DNA from: a virus
Virus record (IMG/VR): IMGVR_UViG_3300007344_000303
Coordinates: 1 to 21,722 of that record
Length of the DNA stretch: 21,722 nucleotides
Strand: one strand, 5' to 3'
Numbering within the stretch: position 1 is the first letter of the stretch; each line of letters begins with the position of its first letter. The notes under the pieces are model-generated. The model was given only the letters and a program-made list of their open reading frames with translations. It was not told the DNA's origin and did no database searches. Below are positions 14,215 to 21,722 of this stretch, in pieces. Position numbers and translations under genes: made by a program.

Positions 14215-14658
14215 ATGGAAGATGTTGACTGGCTAAGGCGTAATTTCGTTGAAGTGTTCTGCCTACCAGAAGAGGCCACAGAGTGGCTAATTGATCTCTA
14301 CAGATCCATACAGTTTTTCGACGATGTTGCCGATGGTGACAAAGTAGACAGAAAGGATTTAGACCACGTTCTATGGCACATGATGGTTGGACAATACTCC
14401 AACGCATTTTTTGCACAAAAGAGCGCGGCATTAGTCCCGCTACTGGCGAACGCTATTTTGAAGTGGCAGGCGTCAGACCACGTTGAGCGTGAGGGAGATG
14501 TAGATGCCAGATCGTTTATGTGGAGGGCTGGTTACTACGACATTATTTTAACTGTTGTACAGCTCTGTCACGGGGCTGAGGTTGCTAAAGACAGCGCCCA
14601 CATGGTGATGAGAATGTACGGCGAAAAATACGAAGATTATTTAGAGGAGTTTTCATAA
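14215..14658 (+). CDS. Helical phage protein of unknown function before the ejection genes
   Basis: 147 aa from the ATG at 14215, with AGGA (14204-14207) 7 bases upstream; a TTG three bases earlier is less well spaced. The protein is almost entirely helical: DWLRRNFVEVFCLPEEATEW, LIDLYRSIQFFDDVADGDKV, a hydrophobic centre around LVPLLANAILKWQ and a helix AGYYDIILTVVQL. Similar proteins occur next to ejection genes in other phages, to my memory, with no assigned function. It occupies the place of P22 gene 14, which is needed for infectious heads, but I see no clear sequence link. The stop overlaps the next start (TAATG). Confidence 0.7.
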   Translation: MEDVDWLRRNFVEVFCLPEEATEWLIDLYRSIQFFDDVADGDKVDRKDLDHVLWHMMVGQYSNAFFAQKSAALVPLLANAILKWQASDHVEREGDVDARSFMWRAGYYDIILTVVQLCHGAEVAKDSAHMVMRMYGEKYEDYLEEFS

Positions 14659-15302
14659 TGCCACATCCAGCGGTTGCTATTGTAGGCGGGGGGCTTGCTA
14701 GTTCAGCTATTCAGTCAAGAGCGGCGAGAAAGGCGGGCAGAGCGCAAGAGCGTTCTGCTGAGATGGGCATTGAAGAGCAGAGGGCGGCACGATTAGCCAC
14801 TGAAAGGTTAATGGCTCCGTATGTTCAAGCTGGCACTGGGTCATTAGAGGCGCAGCAGGCGATTCTTGGGCTGTTAGGGCCAGAGGCACAGCAGCAAGCC
14901 TACGCCGGGATTGAGCAAGGTCCACTGTTTCAGTCACTGGTTGAGCAGGGCGAGGCTGGAATATTAGCCGGTGCATCCGCAACTGGTGGTTTACGCGGTG
15001 GAAACATCCAAGCCGCTCTGGGTCAATTTAGACCCCAGATGCTTCAGAGCATGATTCAGAATCAATATCAAAACCTTGCCGGTTTAACTTCGTTAGGTCA
15101 GGCTTCAGCGGCTGGTCAGGCTGGATTTGGTCAGCAGACGGCAGGCAACATTGCTAACTTGTACGGTCAGCAGGGTCAAGCTCGGGCTGGTGCTGCGCTG
15201 GGTCAAGGCCAAGCTTTAGGTAGCCTATTCAATATGCCTTTGCAAATTGCTGGAATGGCGGCTGGTTCTGGTCAGACAATGGGCGGGTTTTTAGGATTTT
15301 AA
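14658..15302 (+). CDS. Ejection (DNA transfer) protein, gp7-like
   Basis: 214 aa (P22 gp7 is 229 aa). It begins with a short hydrophobic glycine-rich stretch (VAIVGGGLASSAIQ), then a charged helix (ARKAGRAQERSAEM), and the rest is rich in Gln, Ala and Gly with repeated GQA/AGQ motifs (LGQASAAGQAGFGQQTAG). This composition is typical of small phage ejection proteins that are packaged in the capsid and enter the cell envelope to help DNA through. AGGAG lies 9 bases upstream of the ATG. Order and size of this and the next two genes (214, 460, 668 aa) mirror P22 gp7, gp20 and gp16, which supports the call more than direct similarity does. Confidence 0.75.
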   Translation: MPHPAVAIVGGGLASSAIQSRAARKAGRAQERSAEMGIEEQRAARLATERLMAPYVQAGTGSLEAQQAILGLLGPEAQQQAYAGIEQGPLFQSLVEQGEAGILAGASATGGLRGGNIQAALGQFRPQMLQSMIQNQYQNLAGLTSLGQASAAGQAGFGQQTAGNIANLYGQQGQARAGAALGQGQALGSLFNMPLQIAGMAAGSGQTMGGFLGF

Positions 15303-15316
15303 AAAGGTAAGTAACA

Positions 15317-16699
15317 ATGGCACAACCATACGACTATTCGCTAAACATACCGAGTCCGTTACAGGCTTTCGGTCAAGCTTTTAATGTTGGCGCTGCCGGT
15401 CAAAAAGCTAAAGAGGCTAGAGAGGCCAGAGAGTTAGCTTTGCAAAGGCAGGAAGAAGGCAACAGGCTGGTAAACGAGTATTTTGAGACGCCTGCCGACC
15501 AAAGGACTTACGATCAGGCTTTACGGATTGGTATGTATAACCCGCAATTCGCAGAGCTTGCACAAAAACAATTCGATGCACTTTCTGAACAACAACAGCA
15601 GAGTGCTTTTACAGACGCGACTCAGATTCATACTGCACTAAAAAATGTGCTTACAGGTGAAACTGACTTTGAAATACTTGATCAAATTTTAGATAGAAGG
15701 GTTCAGGCCACAAAAAACAATCCCGGATTAAACAAGATGTGGGTTGACGCTAGAGAGCTTGCTCGAACGGACCCGGACGCAGCCGAGATGATGGTAGCCG
15801 CAAGAATTGCTACGCTACCCGGCGGTAAAGACTACTTCGCCACGATGAAGACTAGAGGCGAAGAGGCTAGGGCCGAAGAAGAGCGCCCATTCAAGCTTAG
15901 GGCTGCTACTGCTGATGCTTTGTTAAAAGAAGCTAACTCATCCGTTGCTCTGTTAGAAATGGCTTATAAACCGGATCAACTGGCTTTTGATTTAGATTTA
16001 AGCGAACAACAAGTGAAACAAGCTAAGGCTGCAATCGCTGCATCTAGAGCGGCAGAAAAGAAATCAGGCGCAGAAGCTGTAAGGGCTCAAGCAAATGCTG
16101 ATGCAATCGCACAGGGCATTATACCCCTCGAAAAGCGTCCTGAAATTGAATCAAAAATGCGTAAAGAGTATACCGATAACACTAAAGACTTTGTCAAAGT
16201 TCGAGATGCCTACGGCAGGATGCTTGCCGTTGGATCGCCTGAAACTTTAGCTGATGAAGGTCCAGCAGATTTGGCCTTGATCTTTAACTACATGAAGATG
16301 CTGGATCCCGGTTCAACCGTTAGAGAGGGTGAATTTGCTAACGCAGAAAATGCTGGTGGTGCTTGGTCTAAAGTTGGCGTTCAGTACAACAAGCTTTTGG
16401 GTGGCGCTCGATTAACTCCACAAGTAAGGGCTTCATTTTTAAAGTCGGCTAAAGGGCTATATGACGCTGCTGAGGGTGGAGAGAAAAAGGTTAGAGCTGG
16501 TATAGAAAGAATCGCTAAAGGTTACGGTCTAAATACTGAAAACATATTTTTTGAAATTGGCGCAGCCGAGCCGCCTCGGGGTCCGATGCCATCAGAAGAT
16601 GTCGAGACTCAAGTTTTTAAAGTTAATGTTCCGGGCGGAACTTTGACCTTTCAAGACGAACAAACTTTTTTAGAATTCAAAAGAAATCAAGGCCGGTAA
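15317..16699 (+). CDS. Ejection (internal virion) protein, gp20-like by position
   Basis: 460 aa (P22 gp20 is 471 aa). It is Ala-, Glu- and Gln-rich and probably largely helical, with an N-terminal amphipathic part (AKEAREARELALQRQEEGNR), a long helical middle (190-265) and a well-ordered domain at 285-410. The segment LIFNYMKMLDPGSTVREGEF (321-340) is a motif I know from phage internal virion and ejection proteins. The protein is likely packaged with DNA and ejected to form part of a channel across the host envelope. AAAGG precedes the start at 10 bases. Family is assigned from motif, size and order. Confidence 0.75.
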   Translation: MAQPYDYSLNIPSPLQAFGQAFNVGAAGQKAKEAREARELALQRQEEGNRLVNEYFETPADQRTYDQALRIGMYNPQFAELAQKQFDALSEQQQQSAFTDATQIHTALKNVLTGETDFEILDQILDRRVQATKNNPGLNKMWVDARELARTDPDAAEMMVAARIATLPGGKDYFATMKTRGEEARAEEERPFKLRAATADALLKEANSSVALLEMAYKPDQLAFDLDLSEQQVKQAKAAIAASRAAEKKSGAEAVRAQANADAIAQGIIPLEKRPEIESKMRKEYTDNTKDFVKVRDAYGRMLAVGSPETLADEGPADLALIFNYMKMLDPGSTVREGEFANAENAGGAWSKVGVQYNKLLGGARLTPQVRASFLKSAKGLYDAAEGGEKKVRAGIERIAKGYGLNTENIFFEIGAAEPPRGPMPSEDVETQVFKVNVPGGTLTFQDEQTFLEFKRNQGR

Positions 16700-16701
16700 A
16701 A

Positions 16702-18708
16702 ATGGCAACAGATTACGAAGCTTTAGCAAAACAATACGGTGCCGTATTTACGCCCGATGAGGTTGTTGAAACTGATAAAGATGAAATTGATCAACTTACT
16801 TCAGACAAAGAAGTTGATTACTTTGCTTTGGCTGAAGAATATGGCGCTGTATTTACGCCGACTCCTGAAATACCACAAATGGATGCGTCTGGCGAGGTTA
16901 CATTGCCCGGCGTTGACCTCGGCCCTAAGATGCCTGAAGACCCAATACTTGCTAAAGAACGGTTGCTAGGTGCTGCTGAAGTTTTAACAACACTTGCCAC
17001 CGCTCCGACTACAGGCGCTTTAGGAATGCTAGGCGGCACAATTGGTGGACTGACTGCTGCCATATTGCGCGGAGAGTTCGGCACACCAGAAGCCGCTCGT
17101 CTGATAGAACAGGCCGCTGCCGGTGGTATGGAGCAGTTAACTTACGCGCCTAGAACTGAAGCCGGTCAACAATATATGCAGGCGATTGCAGAGCCGTTAG
17201 AGGCTGCTCCTGCGTTTGTTCCTGCTATGGGCGCTGCTGGGGCGATTCCAGCCGCTCTAACTGCTGGTGGGCAAGCAGTCAGGACTGCGGCTCCAAGGGT
17301 TGCTGAGGCTGCCAGACGAGTAATGCCTCAGCGTCCGATGGCTGGCGAGTTAATGGAAAGGCCGCAAAAGGTCGGCCCCGCTAGGGTAATGCCTGAAGAG
17401 ATTATTATTGAGGAGGGCCTACCGCCCAGAAGCGTTGGGGCGGCAGAGGTTCCCGTTGAAGTGGTAAGGCGTGAAGTTGCCGCGCAGATGCCGGTGCCAT
17501 TTGAGGGCAGAACAGGCTTAACGGCTGGTCAAGCTACCCGGGACTTTGCTCAGTTACAGTTTGAGAAGGAAACTGCAAAGCTTGGTGAAATTGGTGCCCC
17601 GTTGCGTGAAAGGGTACAGGCTCAGACTGCAAACTTTATTGATAACTTTGACGCCTTGATTGACTTGCCAACACCGATTGAACGTGAGGTTCGAGCGATC
17701 GGCATGGCAGTTGACAGTGCTGTTAAAAATAAAGCTGAAGTACAACGTAAGAAAATACAAAAATTATATAAACAGGCAGACGAGGCCGGGGATACTTTAG
17801 GCTTGGTTGAAATGCAACCTTTGGTCTTGGCGCTTGAAGACTTGGCAAGGTTTGAGGGCGTTGCAGGAAATGTTGGCCCAATCAGAAAAGAGGCTACTCG
17901 CCTCGGCGCTATTGCCGTCAATGAAGAAGGCAATTTAATTGCTCAAGAATTAAGCATCAAGGATGCAGAATTATTAAGACAATTTGTAAACCAAGCCACT
18001 GACTGGGCTGACAAGCGACAGTCATTAATGGCTAGAAAAATAAATGCTGCTATCGATAGCTCAACAGAGGGCTTAGGTGGCGAAATATATAAAAGAGCCA
18101 GACGAGAACGTGCAAAGTACGCAGAAGAATTTGAGAACGTAGGATTAACTGCAAAGCTTTTAGCCAAAAAGGGTAACACCTCTGAGCGAGCAATTGCCTT
18201 TGAGGATGTGTTCAACAAAATCATTATCCTGTCGCCAGTTGAAGAAATGAACAAGCTGCGACGAACGCTCCTTAAAGCGGGTCCAGATGGGCGTCAGGCT
18301 TGGGCTGATTTGAAGGCTCAGGGTATAGAATTTATTAAAGATCGAAGCCTGTCAGTAAGTCAAAAGGACGCAGCAGGAAATCCGTTACTTTCACCTGACA
18401 AGCTACAAAAAGTTATTAAGGCGCTTGACAATGATGGAAAATTAGAATCGCTGTACGGTAAAAAGATAGCGCAGCAGTTAAGGGATTTGGCTGAATTGTC
18501 AACTGTGATTTACACTGCGCCCCCGGGATCGGTTAACTTTTCCAACACCGCATCGGCTATTGGCAATGCAGTAGATACGATACTGACCTACGGTATCTCT
18601 GGAATGCCAATTGCTGGAAGGGCCGTATTAAAAGAATCGCTTGACTATGTAAAAAATCGTAAACTCAAAGCTAGGATCAGAGAAGCTCTGAAGGAGCCAA
18701 AAGAATGA
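16702..18708 (+). CDS. Ejection protein, gp16-like by position, with N-terminal tandem repeat
   Basis: 668 aa (P22 gp16 is 609 aa). Residues 4-18 and 39-53 repeat DYxALAxxYGAVFTP. Residues 92-123 are hydrophobic and glycine-rich (TTGALGMLGGTIGGLTAAIL) and could insert in a membrane; another small-residue-rich stretch (168-200) follows. From about 270 the protein is charged and helical (coiled-coil-like QKKIQKLYKQ region), ending near a short hydrophobic helix and a basic tail (VKNRKLKARIREALKEPKE). No lysozyme or transglycosylase motif is evident. It is probably packaged and delivered to the host membrane. The last bases contain AAGGAG serving the tailspike, whose ATG overlaps the stop (ATGA). 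Confidence 0.72.
   Translation: MATDYEALAKQYGAVFTPDEVVETDKDEIDQLTSDKEVDYFALAEEYGAVFTPTPEIPQMDASGEVTLPGVDLGPKMPEDPILAKERLLGAAEVLTTLATAPTTGALGMLGGTIGGLTAAILRGEFGTPEAARLIEQAAAGGMEQLTYAPRTEAGQQYMQAIAEPLEAAPAFVPAMGAAGAIPAALTAGGQAVRTAAPRVAEAARRVMPQRPMAGELMERPQKVGPARVMPEEIIIEEGLPPRSVGAAEVPVEVVRREVAAQMPVPFEGRTGLTAGQATRDFAQLQFEKETAKLGEIGAPLRERVQAQTANFIDNFDALIDLPTPIEREVRAIGMAVDSAVKNKAEVQRKKIQKLYKQADEAGDTLGLVEMQPLVLALEDLARFEGVAGNVGPIRKEATRLGAIAVNEEGNLIAQELSIKDAELLRQFVNQATDWADKRQSLMARKINAAIDSSTEGLGGEIYKRARRERAKYAEEFENVGLTAKLLAKKGNTSERAIAFEDVFNKIIILSPVEEMNKLRRTLLKAGPDGRQAWADLKAQGIEFIKDRSLSVSQKDAAGNPLLSPDKLQKVIKALDNDGKLESLYGKKIAQQLRDLAELSTVIYTAPPGSVNFSNTASAIGNAVDTILTYGISGMPIAGRAVLKESLDYVKNRKLKARIREALKEPKE
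16711..16860 (+). repeat. Tandem 15-residue repeat in the gp16-like protein
   Basis: Codons 16711-16755 and 16816-16860 encode DYEALAKQYGAVFTP and DYFALAEEYGAVFTP, identical at 12 of 15 positions. The DNA differs at several silent sites, so the peptide seems to be kept by selection. Confidence 0.8.
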
Positions 18709-20984
18709 CCGCAATCAGCATTACCCCCGGTTACCCCAACTTTTCAGACACTGATGGGTCGGCGCTTAACGATGGCTACGTTTACATTGGGCTAGAGTAT
18801 CAAGATCCGATCACGGCCCCTACGGGCGCCTTTTGGGACGAAGAGTTCCAGATACCCGCTGATCAACCCCTAAGAACGTCCGGTGGCTATATCGTGCGTA
18901 ACGGATCACCAGCGGCTGTTTACACTGGGGCTGCTTACTCCATTCTGGTACAGAACAAGAACCTTGTAACGGTCTACAACGCGCCTAGCGCGGTTATTAC
19001 GAACGTCACCAACAATGTTGAGGAAATTACGCAGTATCAGGGCGCACACGCCACCGACCCGATTGCTAGAAACGATGGCACACCGCTACAGGTTGGTGAT
19101 TTGTATTTTAACACTGTGGTTAACGAGCTGAAGGTTTGGAGCGGATCAACGTGGGTTCCGTCATCACCGGGTTCTGTGACCGTTGAAGACTTTACCGGGA
19201 CCGGAGCGCAGACGGCGTTTAACCTCGCCACAGCCCCGATTGCTGAGAATAACACGCAAATATACATCGACGGCGTTTATCAGCAGAAGGACACCTACTC
19301 GCTCGCAGGCGCCACGGTTAATTTCAGCACTGCACCGCCTAACCTCAGCGGGATTGAGGTCGTTAGTTTTTCAATTGCATCTTTGGGTACGGTTGACGCG
19401 TCCAATGTTAGCTACAACGAGGGCAGTGTTGGCGCGGTTAATACTAGCGTTCAGGCCAAGCTGCAAGAGTCAGTATCGGTCAAAGACTTTGGTGCTGTTG
19501 GTGATGGGTCTACGGATGATACAACTGCGTTTCAAAATGCTATAACAACTGGTAAAAATATATTCGTTCCTTTCACCTCTACTGGCTATAAAGTATCTGC
19601 ATCTTTAGGAACCTTGCAGGAAGGTCAGTCTATATTTGGACAGGGTTTGACAAAAATTGCAGTCGATACTAGCACAACGGATTTTGTAACAATCACAGCT
19701 ACAACCGAAAACATTATTTCAAATATTCGATGGGAAGGCAGCGGAACTACCAATGGAACAGGCATCAAGTTAAGTGTAGGAGGAACTGCCTCAGACTTTG
19801 CATCTGGCCTTTTAATTGAAAACTGTTGGATTATGGGCTTTAACAAAGGATATGCCCCTGACAATTCATTTGACGTTAAATTTATGAATTGTGAAATTAG
19901 AAACAATCGATACGGTTTGTTTTTAGAGCCTATTGGCGGTGGCGCTGGAAGCTACATTGCAACGTATGAATTTTTTGGTTGTCGTTTTTATGGCAATTCT
20001 ACGCGAGACATGAAACTTTTAGTTTCTGGTAATGCGGCTTGCAGAGGAATTAACTTTTTTGGCTGTACGTTTGACCCGACTGGGCATCCAACTAACCCAA
20101 GTATGCAAATTGAAAATGGTGCATTAATTAACTGGGATGGTTGTTATTTCGAGGCTGGTACTACTGGCGCTCCAAGACAAATTTTTGCAACTGGCAGCAT
20201 TAACTTGAAGGTAAGTAACTCTATCTGGACAGGCACAGGCGGGGTTGACTTAGACAGTTCAGAGATGACACTCGATAATTGCTGGAGTTTTAGCGCCGCC
20301 GCATCTCCGGGTGACAATAAAGATCCTATCATTGCTGATGCAAACTCTAGGGTTTTTATTAAGGATAGCAGGATGCGCTCAAACGCATCTGATTTTGTAG
20401 GATGCCAGACGTATGTTATTGAGAATAGTGAAGTCAAAATACCTGTGGGCGGAACTAACGCTTATTACAAGTTTAGATCAGGCGGCAGTAATGCCACGTT
20501 TACAAATCAACAATACATGGATACCTCTGATGTAGAGATATTTTCAATCGATGATTCCGGTTTAAAGTTTGTCGGCACTGACGGGATTAGATTCAAGGAT
20601 AATACGGCAGGGACGGACACAATTCTTTCTGATTATGAAGAAGGTGTTCATGTTCCTACTACAGCGCCAGAAACTAGCGGCACCCTAACATTTGGCAATC
20701 CGTCTTTGACTTACACGAAGATAGGGCGAATGGTTACAATAAACGGTATTTTAGGGAATGCTGTTCTTGGCACTCCAGTCGGAACATATTTTACGATGAC
20801 ACTGCCATATCCAATTAAAAGCGGCAGCATTGGGTACAGGGTTGGTGGAGCAGTAAGGTTTGTTCAAGGCACTACGGTTCCGTACCAAGGATCAGAGGCT
20901 GACACAACTATTACTATTTATATAGATGTAAGCACAATAAACACGGGAGATGATTTTTTTCTTTCGTTTTCGTATTTTGCATAA
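18705..20984 (+). CDS. Tailspike with P22-like head-binding domain and beta-helix
   Basis: 759 aa. Residues 1-95 (PNFSDTDGSALNDGYVYIGL, then DQPLRTSGGYIVRNGSPAAV and YSILVQNKN) match the head-binding domain of P22-type tailspikes. Residues 110-225 are linker beta domains (VTVEDFTGTGAQTAFNL, QIYIDGVYQQKD). At 258-280, SVKDFGAVGDGSTDDTTAFQ marks the start of a pectate-lyase-3-type right-handed beta-helix; several aromatic/Asn ladder turns (WDGCYFEAG, FFGCTFDP) follow. Such spikes bind and often cut host surface polysaccharide; catalytic residues cannot be picked. From residue 643 (DYEEGVHVPTT) a separate C-terminal beta domain begins. AAGGAG lies 8 bases upstream. The helix portion is richer in A and T than the head-binding part, suggesting exchange of the receptor-binding half. 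Confidence 0.9.
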   Translation: MTAISITPGYPNFSDTDGSALNDGYVYIGLEYQDPITAPTGAFWDEEFQIPADQPLRTSGGYIVRNGSPAAVYTGAAYSILVQNKNLVTVYNAPSAVITNVTNNVEEITQYQGAHATDPIARNDGTPLQVGDLYFNTVVNELKVWSGSTWVPSSPGSVTVEDFTGTGAQTAFNLATAPIAENNTQIYIDGVYQQKDTYSLAGATVNFSTAPPNLSGIEVVSFSIASLGTVDASNVSYNEGSVGAVNTSVQAKLQESVSVKDFGAVGDGSTDDTTAFQNAITTGKNIFVPFTSTGYKVSASLGTLQEGQSIFGQGLTKIAVDTSTTDFVTITATTENIISNIRWEGSGTTNGTGIKLSVGGTASDFASGLLIENCWIMGFNKGYAPDNSFDVKFMNCEIRNNRYGLFLEPIGGGAGSYIATYEFFGCRFYGNSTRDMKLLVSGNAACRGINFFGCTFDPTGHPTNPSMQIENGALINWDGCYFEAGTTGAPRQIFATGSINLKVSNSIWTGTGGVDLDSSEMTLDNCWSFSAAASPGDNKDPIIADANSRVFIKDSRMRSNASDFVGCQTYVIENSEVKIPVGGTNAYYKFRSGGSNATFTNQQYMDTSDVEIFSIDDSGLKFVGTDGIRFKDNTAGTDTILSDYEEGVHVPTTAPETSGTLTFGNPSLTYTKIGRMVTINGILGNAVLGTPVGTYFTMTLPYPIKSGSIGYRVGGAVRFVQGTTVPYQGSEADTTITIYIDVSTINTGDDFFLSFSYFA

Positions 20985-20999
20985 TTAAGGGCAAATAAA

Positions 21000-21722
21000 A
21001 TGTTAAAGACAGTTTCTTCAGTTGCAAATGCGTTAGGTGCGTTGAATTACAAGGGCACTTGGGACGCAGACACCAACACCCCAACCCTTGCGTCTGGAGT
21101 CGGCACACAGGGCGATTACTATGTTGTCAGCGTTGCCGGGACCACTGACCTAGATGGTATTACCAACTGGGGCGTAGGCGATTGGGCGGCGTTTAACGGG
21201 TCCGTATGGCAAAGAGTTGAGGGTGGTGCGGATGGTAACTTTGTAAATTTAACCGTCACTGGGACTTCTGAGCTAGATGGCAATGTTGCTATCGGTGCTG
21301 GCGTAACGCCAACCTATCCTTTGACAATAGAAAAAGATAGCGATAGTTGGATTTCCAGAATTTACAATAGCGGGTCTGATGCAGATGCTAATGCGCTATT
21401 AGTTCGGTCTGATGCAACCGCAGCGCACAATGCCGTTATTATTGCTGGTTATGCAGACGGCGGCTATAAGATGCTCTTGAAGTCTAGCGGTAACTTAGAG
21501 CTACTCGCTGGCAACCTAGTAATAGGCACATCAGGCAAAGGCATCGACTTCTCTGCTACCGCTGGCACTGGCACCTCTGAGCTGTTCGATGATTACGAGG
21601 AGGGTCTATGGACACCAACTGTAGACAGTGGAACGTGTGCCGCACAATATGGTTCTTATATCAAGATCGGTAAAATGGTTCATGCTACATTCAGCATAAC
21701 AAACCTGAGTGACACAACTACA
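21000..21722 (+). CDS. Second fibre / spike-type protein, 3' end missing
   Basis: The frame opens at ATG 21000, 15 bases after the tailspike stop and preceded by AAGG (20987-20990), and runs off the right edge after 241 codons. Residues 15-75 (LGALNYKGTWDADTNTPTLA, then GDYYVVSVAGTTDLDG and WAAFNGSVWQRV) form a small domain common near the N-terminus of phage fibres. Residues 82-190 are beta-rich (TVTGTSELDGNVAIG, SGNLELLAGNLVIG). From residue 198, DYEEGLWTPTVDSG and YIKIGKMVHATFSI mirror the C-terminal domain of the tailspike. It is probably a receptor-binding partner or alternative tip. No head-binding domain of the P22 type is present. Confidence 0.8.
   Translation, partial: MLKTVSSVANALGALNYKGTWDADTNTPTLASGVGTQGDYYVVSVAGTTDLDGITNWGVGDWAAFNGSVWQRVEGGADGNFVNLTVTGTSELDGNVAIGAGVTPTYPLTIEKDSDSWISRIYNSGSDADANALLVRSDATAAHNAVIIAGYADGGYKMLLKSSGNLELLAGNLVIGTSGKGIDFSATAGTGTSELFDDYEEGLWTPTVDSGTCAAQYGSYIKIGKMVHATFSITNLSDTTT

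Noticed and set aside
14320-14350. FFDDVADGD compared with the DDxxD motif of prenyl synthases
   Set aside because: A prenyl synthase is about 300 residues with two aspartate motifs; this protein has 147 residues and one acidic patch.
1-21722. CRISPR arrays, insertion sequences, tRNA or rRNA genes, integrase and attachment sites
   Set aside because: No regularly spaced direct repeats, transposase motifs, cloverleaf-like segments or recombinase motifs were seen in a reading by eye.

Overview
The window is one contiguous piece of a tailed double-stranded DNA phage (podovirus type), or a prophage, carrying a virion-assembly module in the P22 order. The evidence is gene order combined with protein resemblance and length: the end of the large terminase, a P22-type portal (700 aa), a scaffold (292 aa), a P22-type coat protein (427 aa), a gp4-like tail accessory factor (160 aa), a gp10-like DNA stabilisation protein (469 aa), three ejection-type proteins of 214, 460 and 668 aa (P22 gp7, gp20 and gp16 are similarly sized), and a tailspike with a P22-like head-binding N-terminus. 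Clear AAGGAG-type ribosome binding sites and ATGA/TAATG gene junctions fit a bacterial host, probably a proteobacterium, but the host cannot be fixed from this sequence. No integrase, lysis, replication or tRNA genes are visible.

Layout. 1-145: end of terminase. 174-5136: portal, then two accessory proteins that begin with the same seven residues; the first has an ADP-ribosyltransferase-like domain of the phage 'polyvalent protein' kind and the second a conserved domain known from the same kind of protein. 5137-5824: the only clear reverse-strand genes, two small ones, each preceded by a repeated ribosome-binding-site cassette and each ending in a hairpin that contains its stop codon; one looks like a small papain-fold cysteine peptidase. 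5825-5983: a divergent control region with two dyads and a candidate promoter. 5984-8163: scaffold and coat, followed by a hairpin terminator. 8217-9146: a lysine-rich small protein, a 107-aa protein and the gp4-like factor. 9157-11215: a fibre-like protein with a duplicated motif, a small beta-rich protein and three very basic small proteins (84, 49 and 20 aa). 11225-14163: gp10-like protein, a tail protein with a probable TNF/C1q-like tip, and a small beta-rich protein. 14215-18708: a helical 147-aa protein and the ejection proteins. 18705-21722: tailspike and the start of a second fibre that shares its C-terminal module.

How the genes work together: terminase pumps DNA through the portal into a shell built from coat and scaffold; the gp4- and gp10-like factors close the portal; the ejection proteins travel inside the virion; tailspike and fibres bind the host. 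The two proteins after the portal may enter the host with the DNA, and the reversed gene pair is probably expressed at a different time from the virion genes. The most unusual parts are the paired accessory proteins, the reversed repeat-bounded cassette island with its control region, and the set of lysine-rich microproteins. No stretch above 300 bases lacks a gene.
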